A stretch of 64,000 nt of DNA from Aequorivita marisscotiae (GCF_029814825.1 NZ_CP122379.1:2046001-2110000), one strand, 5' to 3'. Shown: positions 38,272 through 47,269, numbered from the stretch's first letter. A program made the numbers and translations. Notes: generated by a model from the sequence alone, not told the origin.

Positions 38272-39867
38272 TTACAGTTCCAAAACCGTAAAATTGAAAT
38301 CCAGCGGATCCAAATTTTCTTTCAATAATGCCAGCAATTCTTCTTCGTATTCCAAGTAAAACTCCGAGAAATTAAGGTGCCGTTCCTGTAACCCCTGCTT
38401 CGGAAAAAGTTGGTTTTGAAGGTTTTTTAATCGGTCTAATTCTTCAGAGAATTTCCGTTTTTGGGCTTTTATCAAACGTTTTTCCAGATTGTCTAGCCCG
38501 TTTAACTGCTTTTTTTCTTGCGCGCCCACTGCTCCCAAAAAGGAAACATCGGTCTTTTCGGCCAAGGTGTACAAATCTTTAAATTGCTGCTGTAAAAATT
38601 CTTTTTGTTTAGAAAAATCTAGGTCTATTGCCGAAACTTTATGCGTGTGCCGCGTAATGAGCTCGTGCTGTTTCAGGAATAATTCCTCAATTTCGGTATT
38701 CAGTTTTTTTAATTTTTCAGAAATATGCTTCGGAATTAACAATGCCGAATTACGAAGCAACAGCATAGGGAAAGGAACTTCCACTTTCTGAAAATAATCT
38801 TTTAACTGAAACCAATACGCCAGCTCGCCCCCGCCGCCAATGTAACAGAGATTTGGCAAAATAACCTCTTGGTATAAAGGGCGCAGCAATGCATTTGGTG
38901 AAAAGCGCTCTGGATTATCGTGGAGTTCCGTTAAAATTTCTTCTTTGGAAAAGGAGATGTCTGTTTCATTTACATAAAACCGTCCCTCTTTTTCTATAAT
39001 ACGCTCTCGGAGATTTTCTTTTATATAAAACAAATTTATTTCGCGCGGATGTACCTGTTCCGGAAAACCTAAGGCGGTTAATTTTTTAGTGGTTTCAGAA
39101 ATTAATTTAAAGCTGAGGTTTTCGGTTAGTTCCTTTTCGGCATAGGGAATAAATTCTTTTTTAAGTTCCGGATCGTTGCCATCTATTATTACCAACCCGT
39201 ATTCCCAAAACATTAAATTGGCAAGATGGCGTGTGGCATCGGCAAGATTAGAGTTTTCTTTATATGCCTGCGCAAAATATGCGACCAATTTTTCGGCGTT
39301 TTTTCCGGGCCCTAATTTCTTTTTGAGAATTGCCTTTACTTCGTTTAAACCTTCGGTTGAAAGTTCGCCTACAGCCCCCGAGGCATCGCGATTCCATTCT
39401 ACCTTGCTTCCAAATAGATTAAAATAGTTTATCTCGTCGAAATCGTGATCTTCCGTGGCCATCCAATATATAGGTACAAAATAATGCTTTGGATATTCCT
39501 TATTTAACTGTTCGGCCAAATTTATTGTTGAAAAAATTTTATACAAAAAATACAACGGCCCAGTAAATAGATTGAGCTGATGCCCCGTGGTTACAGTAAA
39601 TGTATCGGGTTCGTACAGCAAATCTATATTGCTTAAAGTGCTTTGTGAAAGATTGTTATAGCCGTACTGAAACATGATGCGTTTGGCCAATGCACGTCGC
39701 TGGTCTAGGGATAACTGACTCCTTTTTTCCTCAAATTGGGCTCGAAAGTTTTCCAGCTTTGGAAACCTGTTGTAAAAAGGTGAAATAGTTGGGTTTTCAT
39801 CCAGATAATCGCAGATTAATTTTGTGAAATAACCTGTTTTTTTATAGGGAAGGGAATGGGTTCGCAT
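38272..39867 (-). CDS. bshC: Putative cysteine ligase BshC (bacillithiol synthesis)
   Basis: Adds cysteine to glucosaminyl-malate in the last step of bacillithiol synthesis. The 531-aa product starts MRTHSLPYKKTGYFTKLICDYL and has the family segments FYNRFPKLENF, VTTGHQLNLFTGPLYFLYKI, WMATEDHDFDEI, and YIGGGGELAYWFQLKDYF. The C-terminal third is coiled-coil-like. The frame runs 11 codons further to 39900, but the family starts at the ATG at 39867. It stands alone, divergent from the M14 peptidase gene. It implies that this organism uses bacillithiol as a low-molecular-weight thiol; bshA and bshB are not in the window. Confidence 0.95.
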   Translation of the reverse strand: MRTHSLPYKKTGYFTKLICDYLDENPTISPFYNRFPKLENFRAQFEEKRSQLSLDQRRALAKRIMFQYGYNNLSQSTLSNIDLLYEPDTFTVTTGHQLNLFTGPLYFLYKIFSTINLAEQLNKEYPKHYFVPIYWMATEDHDFDEINYFNLFGSKVEWNRDASGAVGELSTEGLNEVKAILKKKLGPGKNAEKLVAYFAQAYKENSNLADATRHLANLMFWEYGLVIIDGNDPELKKEFIPYAEKELTENLSFKLISETTKKLTALGFPEQVHPREINLFYIKENLRERIIEKEGRFYVNETDISFSKEEILTELHDNPERFSPNALLRPLYQEVILPNLCYIGGGGELAYWFQLKDYFQKVEVPFPMLLLRNSALLIPKHISEKLKKLNTEIEELFLKQHELITRHTHKVSAIDLDFSKQKEFLQQQFKDLYTLAEKTDVSFLGAVGAQEKKQLNGLDNLEKRLIKAQKRKFSEELDRLKNLQNQLFPKQGLQERHLNFSEFYLEYEEELLALLKENLDPLDFNFTVLEL

Positions 39868-39973
39868 AGAAAGTATAAAACGATTAAAACAAAAATACAT
39901 TTTAATTCAGAATCCTGAATCCTGAATATGGTAAAACTTTAGTAGTTTTAACCCTTTCTTTAAACTGTTTATA

Positions 39974-42448
39974 ATGACGCGTATTTTCAGCATTTTCGTT
40001 TTCCTTTTTCCCATTGTATTTTTTGGTCAACTTAAATCTCCATCCGAATTTTTAGGATATGAAATTGGTACCCAGTTTTCTCGCCACGCAAACGTGGTTT
40101 CGTATTTTGAACACCTTGCGGCTAATAGTGAAATGGTGCAATATTCAGACTACGGCAAAACAAATGAACGCCGAAGGCTTACGTATGCGGTAATTTCTTC
40201 AAAAGAAAACCTAAATAACCTTGAACAAATACGCACCGACAATTTAAAGAAAATTGGGATTATAATCGGCTCGGCTACACCCGAAAAGGCCATTGTTTGG
40301 CTTAGTTATAACGTACACGGCAACGAAGCCAGTAGTAGCGAAGCCGCCATGAATACCGCTTATAAGCTAATTACCGAACACGGAGCTTGGCTAGAAAATA
40401 CGGTGATTATTATGGATCCCAACGTAAATCCCGACGGTCGCGATAGATATGTAAATTGGTACAACCAAGTTAAGGCCAGTCCGTATAATTCGTCGCGCGA
40501 CGCCGTAGAGCACAATGAGCCCTGGCCCGGCGGACGCCCAAATCATTATTTATTCGATTTAAACCGCGATTGGATGTGGGCAAGCCAAGTAGAAACCCAA
40601 CAACGGTTAAAAATTTACAACCAATGGATGCCGCATATTCACGTAGATTTTCACGAGCAATTTATTAATAATCCATACTATTTTGCACCGGGTGCAGAAC
40701 CTTATCACAGTATAATTACACCTTTCCAACGTGAATTTCAAACTAAAATAGGAAAAAACAACGCTAAATATTTCGACGACAACGGCTGGTTGTTCTTTAC
40801 CCGCGAAAGTTTCGATTTGCTTTACCCAAGTTATGGCGATACCTATCCACTTTTTATGGGTGCCATTGGAATGACGTACGAACAAGCGGGCCACGGTATG
40901 GCAGGCCTGGGGATTATCAATGACGAAGCCATTGAACTCACCCTCATTGATCGCGTGGCACACCACACCACTACAGGACTTTCTACCATTGAGGTTGCTT
41001 CACAACAAGCGGCTTCGCTAAACGCCGAGTTTGGAAAATTCTTTAAAAATGAAAATTTAAAATATAAAAGCTTTGTGCTTAAAGGCAATCCCGATAACCT
41101 AAAGGCATTGACGCATATGCTGGATCGCCACCAAATAAAATACGGTTACGCCACGGGCGGTAAGGTCACTGGCTTCAATTATACCGACAATAAAAAGGGG
41201 ACTATAGATGCTGCCGGGGCGTTGGTAGTAAGTACAAACCAACCAAAAGGAAAAATGGTACAGGTGCTTTTTGAGCCCAATGCGGCCCTTTCAACTCCCC
41301 TCACTTACGATATTACTGCTTGGAGTCTGCCTTATGCGTATGGGTTAGATGCAGTTGCCACAACTAGCTTACTTCCAGCAAATACTGAGGCTCCCGCCAT
41401 TGCAGCTGTAAATGTTGCTTCCCCAACAGCAGCTGGATATATTGCAAAGTGGAATAGCTTACAAGATGCCGAATTTCTTTCCGCATTGTTACAGCAAAAT
41501 ATTAAGGTGCGTTTTTCAGAAAATGAACTCAGTTTTGGCGGGAATAATTTTGGCCGCGGAAGTTTAATTATTACGCGAAGCGACAATAAAAACAACGCAA
41601 ATTTTGATAAAACTATTACTGAAATTGCCAACAAAATGGGACGACAATTATATGCTTCACCCACGAGTTTTGCAGATAGATTAACCGATTTTGGCTCGCA
41701 ATATGTACATTTAATTAAAAATAAAAAGATTGCAATCTTACAGGGCGAAGGTACCTCCTCGCTTAGTTATGGTGCGCTTTGGCACTTTTTTGAAACGCAA
41801 TTAAAATACCCTATTACAGCTATAAACACTGGCGATATTGGTAAAATACAATGGAGCGATTATGATGTTTTGGTGTTGCCTAACGGAAATTATAATTCTA
41901 TTTTAAACGATGATGTTTTTAAGAATATAGAAACTTGGATTGCCGATGGAGGAAAGGTAGTGGCTATTGGCAGTGCATTAAAAGTATTTGAAAACAAGGA
42001 TGGTTTTGAACTAAAAAAGAACGAAACTGAAGAAAGCAAAAAAGAAAGTGATAGTTTGGGAAATATGACTCCTTATGCTCAACGTGAAATGGAAAGCACA
42101 AAAAATTTTATTACTGGGAGTATTTACAAAATAGGGTTGGATAATACACACCCTTTGGCATTTGGCTACGGAGATACTTATTATACGCTGAAGCTTGGCA
42201 GCGATTCCTATAAATTTTTAAACGATGGTTATAATGTTGGCTATATTAACGAACCCGAAAGTGTGTCGGGCTTTTCTGGAGAAAATGCTAAAAATAAATT
42301 AAGCAATTCCATTGTTTTTGCCGAAGCCAAAAAAGGCAGGGGTAGTGTAATTTATATGGTTGACGATGTTTCTTTTCGTTCCTTTTGGCAAAATGGAAAG
42401 TTGTTTTTAGCGAATGCTGTCTTCTTCGTAAACGCGGGGAATTTCTAA
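39974..42448 (+). CDS. Exported M14 family zinc carboxypeptidase
   Basis: 824-aa protein with a signal peptide (MTRIFSIFVFLFPIVFFGQ). The M14 metallopeptidase domain has H115 and E118 in HGNEAS, NPDGRDRYVNWYN, the DLNRDWMW segment, and a third zinc-ligand candidate in HVDFHEQF (H223/H227). The C-terminal ~350 residues include a ThuA/GATase-like region (KKIAILQGEGTSSLSYGALWHFF ... DYDVLVLPNGNYN), common in the large Bacteroidota M14 proteins. No T9SS sorting domain is seen, so it is probably periplasmic. Substrate unknown. Confidence 0.9.
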   Translation: MTRIFSIFVFLFPIVFFGQLKSPSEFLGYEIGTQFSRHANVVSYFEHLAANSEMVQYSDYGKTNERRRLTYAVISSKENLNNLEQIRTDNLKKIGIIIGSATPEKAIVWLSYNVHGNEASSSEAAMNTAYKLITEHGAWLENTVIIMDPNVNPDGRDRYVNWYNQVKASPYNSSRDAVEHNEPWPGGRPNHYLFDLNRDWMWASQVETQQRLKIYNQWMPHIHVDFHEQFINNPYYFAPGAEPYHSIITPFQREFQTKIGKNNAKYFDDNGWLFFTRESFDLLYPSYGDTYPLFMGAIGMTYEQAGHGMAGLGIINDEAIELTLIDRVAHHTTTGLSTIEVASQQAASLNAEFGKFFKNENLKYKSFVLKGNPDNLKALTHMLDRHQIKYGYATGGKVTGFNYTDNKKGTIDAAGALVVSTNQPKGKMVQVLFEPNAALSTPLTYDITAWSLPYAYGLDAVATTSLLPANTEAPAIAAVNVASPTAAGYIAKWNSLQDAEFLSALLQQNIKVRFSENELSFGGNNFGRGSLIITRSDNKNNANFDKTITEIANKMGRQLYASPTSFADRLTDFGSQYVHLIKNKKIAILQGEGTSSLSYGALWHFFETQLKYPITAINTGDIGKIQWSDYDVLVLPNGNYNSILNDDVFKNIETWIADGGKVVAIGSALKVFENKDGFELKKNETEESKKESDSLGNMTPYAQREMESTKNFITGSIYKIGLDNTHPLAFGYGDTYYTLKLGSDSYKFLNDGYNVGYINEPESVSGFSGENAKNKLSNSIVFAEAKKGRGSVIYMVDDVSFRSFWQNGKLFLANAVFFVNAGNF

Positions 42449-42552
42449 CAATTTCTGAAAGTTGTCGTGTAAATAAAAAAGGACAAAAAGATTTTCATAA
42501 AAATCACAAAGAAAATTTCGTGTACTTTGCGCCACCTTAGTATTTTCCGTGG

Positions 42553-43206
42553 TTAAATTGTTCGAGCCTCAACCAATTCAGTTAAAACTTGCTTAAATAC
42601 AGCTACGGCTTGCGCTCCTGTAACGGCACTTGTTCTATTAAAAACGAAAGTAGGTACAGAGTTTACGCCTAAATCGCGCCAATAGTTCTCCTTGCTTTTT
42701 ACCTCTTTCCGTGCATTTTCATCAGCTAATTTTGAGAGTGCCTCATCGGCATTTAAACCTACATCTAGCAATGCTTGTTTTAAAATGGCTCTATCAGACA
42801 CGTCTTTTTGTTCACTAAAAAAGGCTGTTATAAGTCGTAAATTTAATTCTGTTTGCTTGCCAAAATCTTTGGCATAGCCCAATAAAACGTGCGCATCAAA
42901 GGTGTTTCCCATTCGCATTTCCTCATAATAATTAAAGGTAAACCCCAGTTCGGCACCGGCCTTCGCCATAAATTGCTGCGACTCTTTTTGCTGTTCTAAA
43001 CTAGAACCGTATTTTTCGGCAATATGTTCGTGTACATTTTGGCCTTCATCTGGCATGTTTGGATTTAGCTCAAAGGGTTGCCATTCAATTTCAACCAAAT
43101 CTTCAATGCCCATTTCAGAAATAGCCTTCTCCAAGCGTTTGTAACCTATAATGCACCACGGACATACTACATCTGAAACGATATCTATTTTTATTTTTCC
43201 ATCCAT
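42553..43206 (-). CDS. DsbA family (FrnE-like) thiol oxidoreductase
   Basis: 217-aa thioredoxin-fold protein with a helical insert. The redox motif is C15-P-W-C18 in VVCPWCIIGYKRLE, and WQPFELNPNMP is typical of the FrnE/2-hydroxychromene isomerase-like group. The cis-Pro loop is VNSVPTFVFN. No signal peptide is present, so it is probably cytoplasmic, unlike classical DsbA. It is the last gene in a run on the - strand: Cys-rich peptide, sigZ, DUF6503, this gene, with gaps of 48-54 nt. A link to thiol or metal stress is inferred from those neighbours. Confidence 0.88.
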   Translation of the reverse strand: MDGKIKIDIVSDVVCPWCIIGYKRLEKAISEMGIEDLVEIEWQPFELNPNMPDEGQNVHEHIAEKYGSSLEQQKESQQFMAKAGAELGFTFNYYEEMRMGNTFDAHVLLGYAKDFGKQTELNLRLITAFFSEQKDVSDRAILKQALLDVGLNADEALSKLADENARKEVKSKENYWRDLGVNSVPTFVFNRTSAVTGAQAVAVFKQVLTELVEARTI

Positions 43207-43260
43207 ATACTTACACTATTTATCAAACTTCAACAATAGCCTTTTGCGAGCTACTTTTTA

Positions 43261-44019
43261 TTAATCCTTCTTTGGCTTTATAGGCTTCACCGAAATATCT
43301 TCAGTATTAATTTCTGAAAGAAAGGTGAGCTCATTGGCTTCAAACAGCTCACCAAGGGTTTGCATTTCTACCGACTTCCACGGTTCAATCTTGTAATTTT
43401 CGTAATCTACAAAACGCAGCCCATTAATTATTCTTGGATTAACTGCCTTTCTAAAGCGAATGCCACCTTTGCCCGTATAAAATTTATATGCCAAATAATC
43501 TACCGTAAAATCTTCTTTGGCAATCCAATACATATACACATCTTCGTGATCGGTTCCGCCTCCATTTTCTGAAAACGTAACTTGAATTTCGTAGTAGTCT
43601 TTCCCGTTAATTTTTGATTCCCCAACCAATTTTTTGTTTACCGCAGGATCGTTTAAACCATACGGCAATTGCACAAAATAATGTACCGAATTAACCGAAT
43701 TGGAATATTTATTAACGGTAGAATCTGCCAAGGAGAGCTTGGTACCGTTCGCATACCGCTCAAAACTATTGTTGGTGAGCACATCGCGAGTTTCGCCCAA
43801 AGAATCTACGATGGTGCGCGTAAACTCAAAATCGCCGTTGTTTCTACGACTGCTGTATTTAATATCGCGAAAGCTAAACTGTATTGCTGCAGATTTGTAT
43901 TTATCTCCCCCCGCATTATCAATGGTTTTATCAACTATTTGTTGGGCGGTGAGTTCTTTTGTTTCCTCTTTGCAGGAACCAAAAATTATTAGGAAACCGA
44001 TTATTGGAAGGATTCGCAT
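43261..44019 (-). CDS. DUF6503 family lipoprotein
   Basis: 252-aa protein with a lipobox (LIIFGSCKE) and a LolA-like body: AQQIVDKTIDNAGGDKYKSA, then FSFRDIKYS, NSVHYFVQLPYGLNDPAVNKKLVG, and YEIQVTFSENGGGTDHEDVYMYWI. This is the DUF6503 pattern. The predicted site is the periplasmic face of the inner or outer membrane. Function unknown; the fold suggests lipid or hydrophobic ligand binding. It stands 52 nt after sigZ. Confidence 0.8.
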   Translation of the reverse strand: MRILPIIGFLIIFGSCKEETKELTAQQIVDKTIDNAGGDKYKSAAIQFSFRDIKYSSRRNNGDFEFTRTIVDSLGETRDVLTNNSFERYANGTKLSLADSTVNKYSNSVNSVHYFVQLPYGLNDPAVNKKLVGESKINGKDYYEIQVTFSENGGGTDHEDVYMYWIAKEDFTVDYLAYKFYTGKGGIRFRKAVNPRIINGLRFVDYENYKIEPWKSVEMQTLGELFEANELTFLSEINTEDISVKPIKPKKD

Positions 44020-44071
44020 GGCAGGATTTTTATTTCAAAGATACGAATGAAGTTGCTATTTGTTGCGTAGA

Positions 44072-44593
44072 TTATTTACAATTAGAACAATCTGCCTCTC
44101 CAACTAAATCGCCATTCTTATCGAACTCATATTTACAGCATTGACTAAATTTTTCTTTTAAAATGTCTTTTGACCGCCGGATGCGCGCCTTTAAATTTGC
44201 CAAGCTGATAGCTAAAATTTTTGCGGCTTCGTCCTGCTTTTTTCCTTTAATGTAAACCAATTCAACGCTCTCTTTGTAGATTGTGGGCAGATCGTTTATA
44301 AATCTATCAAAACAGCAGTAATCGTCTTTTTTATCCAAAAATATAGTTTCCCTTTCTTTAACGGGCGCTACGTATTTAGATTCATTTTTAAAATAATTTG
44401 CAATTTCATTCCGCGCAATTTGGAACACCCACGCTTTTACTTTTTCCTCCTCCTGTATCTGCTTTAGATTTTTGTGAACTTTTAAAAAGGTATTCTGAAA
44501 AATATCGCTGGTGCTGGTTTCATTTTTCACTTTTTTTAAAATAAAAAAATATAGTTCCTCGTGAAATTCCCGCCAAATTTTTTCTGTTTCCAT
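44072..44593 (-). CDS. sigZ: RNA polymerase sigma factor SigZ (ECF/sigma-70 family)
   Basis: 173-aa sigma factor. Region 2 spans about residues 5-70 (KIWREFHEELYFFILKKV ... DIFQNTFLKVHKNLKQI ... KAWVFQIARNEIANYF). Region 4 spans about 105-155 (LPTIYKESVELVYIKGKKQDEAAKILAISLANLKARIRRSKDIL). The C-terminal tail has two cysteine pairs, CCKYEF and DCSNCK, plausible metal- or thiol-sensing residues. No dedicated anti-sigma factor is adjacent. The ATG at 44593 (METEKIWREF) fits the family; an upstream TTG start would lie inside the terminator hairpin. A TATTTTTG box ends three bases before the ATG. Confidence 0.88.
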   Translation of the reverse strand: METEKIWREFHEELYFFILKKVKNETSTSDIFQNTFLKVHKNLKQIQEEEKVKAWVFQIARNEIANYFKNESKYVAPVKERETIFLDKKDDYCCFDRFINDLPTIYKESVELVYIKGKKQDEAAKILAISLANLKARIRRSKDILKEKFSQCCKYEFDKNGDLVGEADCSNCK

Positions 44594-44596
44594 ATT

Positions 44597-44604
44597 CAAA
44601 AATA
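44597..44604 (-). promoter_or_regulatory. Possible -7 box of sigZ within the terminator tail
   Basis: TATTTTTG on the - strand matches TAnnTTTG but ends only 3 nt before the sigZ ATG. If used, the sigZ mRNA would be leaderless. The T-rich terminator tail makes a chance match likely. Confidence 0.25.
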
Positions 44605-44636
44605 AAAACAAAGGTTAGCTTTTACACTAACCTTTG
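44597..44636 (-). terminator. Strong hairpin terminator/attenuator immediately before sigZ
   Basis: On the - strand, perfect 10-bp arms CAAAGGTTAG / CTAACCTTTG (44636-44627 and 44618-44609) with an 8-nt loop are followed by TTTTTATTTTTG. The hairpin begins 5 nt after the stop of the Cys-rich peptide gene, and the sigZ ATG follows 15 nt after the stem. It should stop or attenuate read-through from the peptide gene into sigZ. Confidence 0.8.
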
Positions 44637-44641
44637 GGAAT

Positions 44642-44755
44642 TTAACAACAACTGCATTTATTGCATTCGCATCTATCACAAGGACACGTATTTGCTGAGC
44701 AGTCTGTGCAATTGCATTTGGTGCAATCGCAATTGGTACATTTACAAGTATTCAT
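44642..44755 (-). CDS. Cysteine-rich metallothionein-like peptide, 37 aa
   Basis: The ATG at 44755 opens a frame of 37 codons ending in TAA at 44642. Fourteen of the 37 residues are Cys. Residues 4-19 follow a strict CxCxx repeat (CKCTNCDCTKCNCTDC). After the spacer SANT, residues 24-37 repeat it again (CPCDRCECNKCSCC). The layout of two Cys clusters joined by a short linker is that of metallothionein-like metal-binding peptides, but I recognise no named family. The gene is too short for most gene callers. It lies 48 nt upstream of sigZ on the same strand, with a terminator hairpin between. Metal or thiol buffering is inference. Confidence 0.72.
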   Translation of the reverse strand: MNTCKCTNCDCTKCNCTDCSANTCPCDRCECNKCSCC

Positions 44756-44940
44756 AATATTGGTTTTTAATGTTTGTATAGTAGACTCAAAAACGGCAAA
44801 AAGGATACATTTTTAATACTGTTTTTTTCAATTCAACCAGCCGCTGCGTAAAAATTAGAGCGTTTTTATTACAAAATGTAATATATCACTTGGGTTATAA
44901 AGATAGTAAGCGCGCCATCGCTTATTTACAGGGGTATTTC

Positions 44941-45591
44941 TTATTCTTTCCCTATACTACTATACTCCAAATCCAAAATAATCCGTCCCTTCTTTTGGTC
45001 TTCTTCCCGCATCTTTTTACGATCTACTTTTACGTCCTTCCCAGCAAAATTAAGCGGAATGCGTATTTTTTCAATTTCAAAGGAAATGGTAAGATTGGTA
45101 GGCAAAATAGCTTTGCTATCGGGATATACCAGTTGTAAGGCATAGGTACCGTCTTTTTTGGTATTGATCTCTGCCCAATCTATTCGTGTGTTTTTCGTGT
45201 CTAAATGCAGGGTAGCAACGCTAAAATCTGCTTTGTCGCTAGTAGGCAGGATGGAAACAGCACGTAGATCGGTTTTATTAGAAACTTCACCTCTATCAAC
45301 AACAATAAAAGGATGTTCAAACAATTCGCGAAACGAAAGGTCTAAACCGCGTTTGGGAATAAGTGTAAAATCTTCGGAAGTAACAACAATAGGTTTGCCT
45401 TTTGTAAATATTGCCGCAGCTACTTTATCGGGCATTTGGATAAAGGATATATCTGCGTGCAATTTTATAGTTGCCGAAAAACTTTCAATACCGTCTAGTC
45501 TGGCCTTTACCTTTAAAACATCTTCTTCGGCGGTCTGCGCTGTAACTGCTAGACCTGTAGTGATTGCTATTATAACCAATAGTTTTTTCAT
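44941..45591 (-). CDS. Exported protein of unknown function, possibly LolA-like
   Basis: 216-aa protein with a signal peptide (MKKLLVIIAITTGLAVTAQ). The body is rich in beta strands (ATIKLHADISFIQMPDKVAAAIFTKGKPIVV ... TYALQLVYPDSKAILPTNLTISFEI), which suggests the outer-membrane-lipoprotein-carrier-like fold. It ends in basic and acidic residues (KKMREEDQKKGRI). Its ATG overlaps the stop of the ABC permease gene (ATGA), so it belongs to that operon and may act in the periplasm with the transporter. Confidence 0.6.
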   Translation of the reverse strand: MKKLLVIIAITTGLAVTAQTAEEDVLKVKARLDGIESFSATIKLHADISFIQMPDKVAAAIFTKGKPIVVTSEDFTLIPKRGLDLSFRELFEHPFIVVDRGEVSNKTDLRAVSILPTSDKADFSVATLHLDTKNTRIDWAEINTKKDGTYALQLVYPDSKAILPTNLTISFEIEKIRIPLNFAGKDVKVDRKKMREEDQKKGRIILDLEYSSIGKE

Positions 45592-46418
45592 GCGGTATCA
45601 TTTTTTTGAAATACAAAAAGCCCTATTCCCACCGTAACTAAAGTATATACCAGCAACAGTGATGTATTAACTAGTATTACTTGCCAGTCAATTGTAAACG
45701 TGAAAAAATTCTGCCAGGTATTGTTCAGTTTAAAATATGCTATTTGGTTTAAGAAATCGTTTGGCAGGTCTATCTTCAGCAAGAGCGTAGAAATAATCAA
45801 AAACAAGGCAGCTACAATCAAGGTTTTAAAGCTCTCTTTAAACAGCACTGCCAAAGTTAAACTCACCACCGAAAAGAAAACCAAGGATAGCGTCCCAATC
45901 AAAAACGCATAACACAACCGTAAAAAAGCTTCGTCCTGTTCAAAAAATGTGAGACCATCGCTATAAACCACTAAATCGCCCGTGCCGAATATAGCATACG
46001 AAAATACAAATGAAGTAGCCGCAAGAAAAAGCACTAAAACTACTGTAAAGAGGATGGCGGTTATATATTTTGCCAACAGGTATTTCCACTTTACAACGGG
46101 CTGCATAAGTACTGTTTGCAGGGTTTTATCTTCGTATTCGGTAGTGAATAATCCCGAAACTATAATCATACATAACAGCGGCACGTGAAACCAAAAGGAG
46201 TTAAGAATAAAATAAATAATTAAGTTGCCGTTGAGTAAATTTCCTTCAAAATAAAAGGTGTCTTTTAAATTCGCCAAGACAATATCTAAAATCTCCGCCC
46301 CCTGATAGTAACCGCTTACCAACACCACCGTTTCTATAAAGAGCAGCGCCAAAATTGCGTAGTAGGTGCGACTTTGTTTGCACAATTTGTAAATTTCTAA
46401 ATACACCAATTGTCTCAT
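45588..46418 (-). CDS. ABC-2 type transporter permease
   Basis: 276-aa integral membrane protein with about six TM segments (for example YYAILALLFIETVVLVSGYY, IIYFILNSFWFHVPLLCMIIVSGLF, AILFTVVLVLFLAATSFVFSYAIF, FLIGTLSLVFFSVVSLTLAVLF, VILVNTSLLLVYTLVTVGIGLFVF). The cytoplasmic segment FTTEYEDKTLQTVLMQPVVKWKYLLAKYI is the ABC-2 coupling region. It overlaps the ATPase gene upstream and the exported protein gene downstream, both by ATGA. The substrate cannot be predicted. Confidence 0.85.
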   Translation of the reverse strand: MRQLVYLEIYKLCKQSRTYYAILALLFIETVVLVSGYYQGAEILDIVLANLKDTFYFEGNLLNGNLIIYFILNSFWFHVPLLCMIIVSGLFTTEYEDKTLQTVLMQPVVKWKYLLAKYITAILFTVVLVLFLAATSFVFSYAIFGTGDLVVYSDGLTFFEQDEAFLRLCYAFLIGTLSLVFFSVVSLTLAVLFKESFKTLIVAALFLIISTLLLKIDLPNDFLNQIAYFKLNNTWQNFFTFTIDWQVILVNTSLLLVYTLVTVGIGLFVFQKNDTA

Positions 46419-47269
46419 ACAGCTGTAGCCTTAAAAAGTTGCGCAACGTCTAACCGTGGTGTACAGGATGTAATTGCAATCCCCTGTTCGGACAATTTGA
46501 AAATGATCCCGGAAATTTCAGTTGCCGAGGCGGGAATAGTGATACAGTTGGCGTGGGGAGCCGCACTATATTTTTTTAAAAATGAAACTTTTTGAAGGTC
46601 ATTTCCGCAAAGTGTATAACTCTTTACACATTTGCTCAATATAGCTTGCGTTGGGCCCTGTTGTAATATTTCACCATTGTGTATAACGAATAATTTTGAG
46701 CAGAGTGTACTTAATACTTCAACAATGTGCGAGGAAATAAGAATTGCCATTCCGTAATCTTTTGCCAAGCTAACAATCAGTTTTTTTAACGCCTGAATCC
46801 CTACGGGGTCGAGACCCGAAAAAGGTTCGTCCAATAGTAAACACGAAGGTTTATTGAGCAAGGCAACAGCAATCCCCAAACGCTGTTTCATTCCCATGGA
46901 ATAGTTTCGGCTTGGGTCTTCTCTGTCAAGCGATAAACCCACTTGTAATAAAGCTTCGTCAATAGCTTTATTATCTGCCGCAGCATTTTGCATTTTTGCA
47001 AAAACCCTTAAATTTTCGCGCGCGCTTAAATACGGATATAAAGAGGGTTTTTCAATAATACCGCCTATTTTTTTTGCTCCTTCACCTTGAAGGGTTATTG
47101 TGCCACTATCTGCAGAAACCAACCCCAATAAAATTTTAAACAAGGTAGATTTTCCCGCCCCATTGGCACCTACCAATCCGCAGATCTCTCCGCTATTACA
47201 AGCTATACTAACGTTTTGGAGCGCTTGCAGTTTTCCGTAGCTTTTAGATATATTTCGTCCTGAAATCAT
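46415..47269 (-). CDS. ABC transporter ATP-binding protein
   Basis: 284-aa ATPase for the adjacent ABC-2 permease. Walker A is GANGAGKST, the signature is NYSMGMKQRLG, Walker B is CLLLDEPFSGLDP, and the switch His is in LISSHIVE. The C-terminal ~80 residues form the extension seen in CcmA/BcrA-like ABC-2 ATPases. The frame is open upstream to 47344, but the ATG at 47269 (MISGRNISKSYG) matches the family and overlaps the TGA of the preceding gene. Confidence 0.92.
   Translation of the reverse strand: MISGRNISKSYGKLQALQNVSIACNSGEICGLVGANGAGKSTLFKILLGLVSADSGTITLQGEGAKKIGGIIEKPSLYPYLSARENLRVFAKMQNAAADNKAIDEALLQVGLSLDREDPSRNYSMGMKQRLGIAVALLNKPSCLLLDEPFSGLDPVGIQALKKLIVSLAKDYGMAILISSHIVEVLSTLCSKLFVIHNGEILQQGPTQAILSKCVKSYTLCGNDLQKVSFLKKYSAAPHANCITIPASATEISGIIFKLSEQGIAITSCTPRLDVAQLFKATAV

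Noticed and set aside
39901..39973. Short AATCCTG tandem repeat between bshC and the M14 gene
   Set aside because: Only two full copies of 7 bp; within chance expectation.
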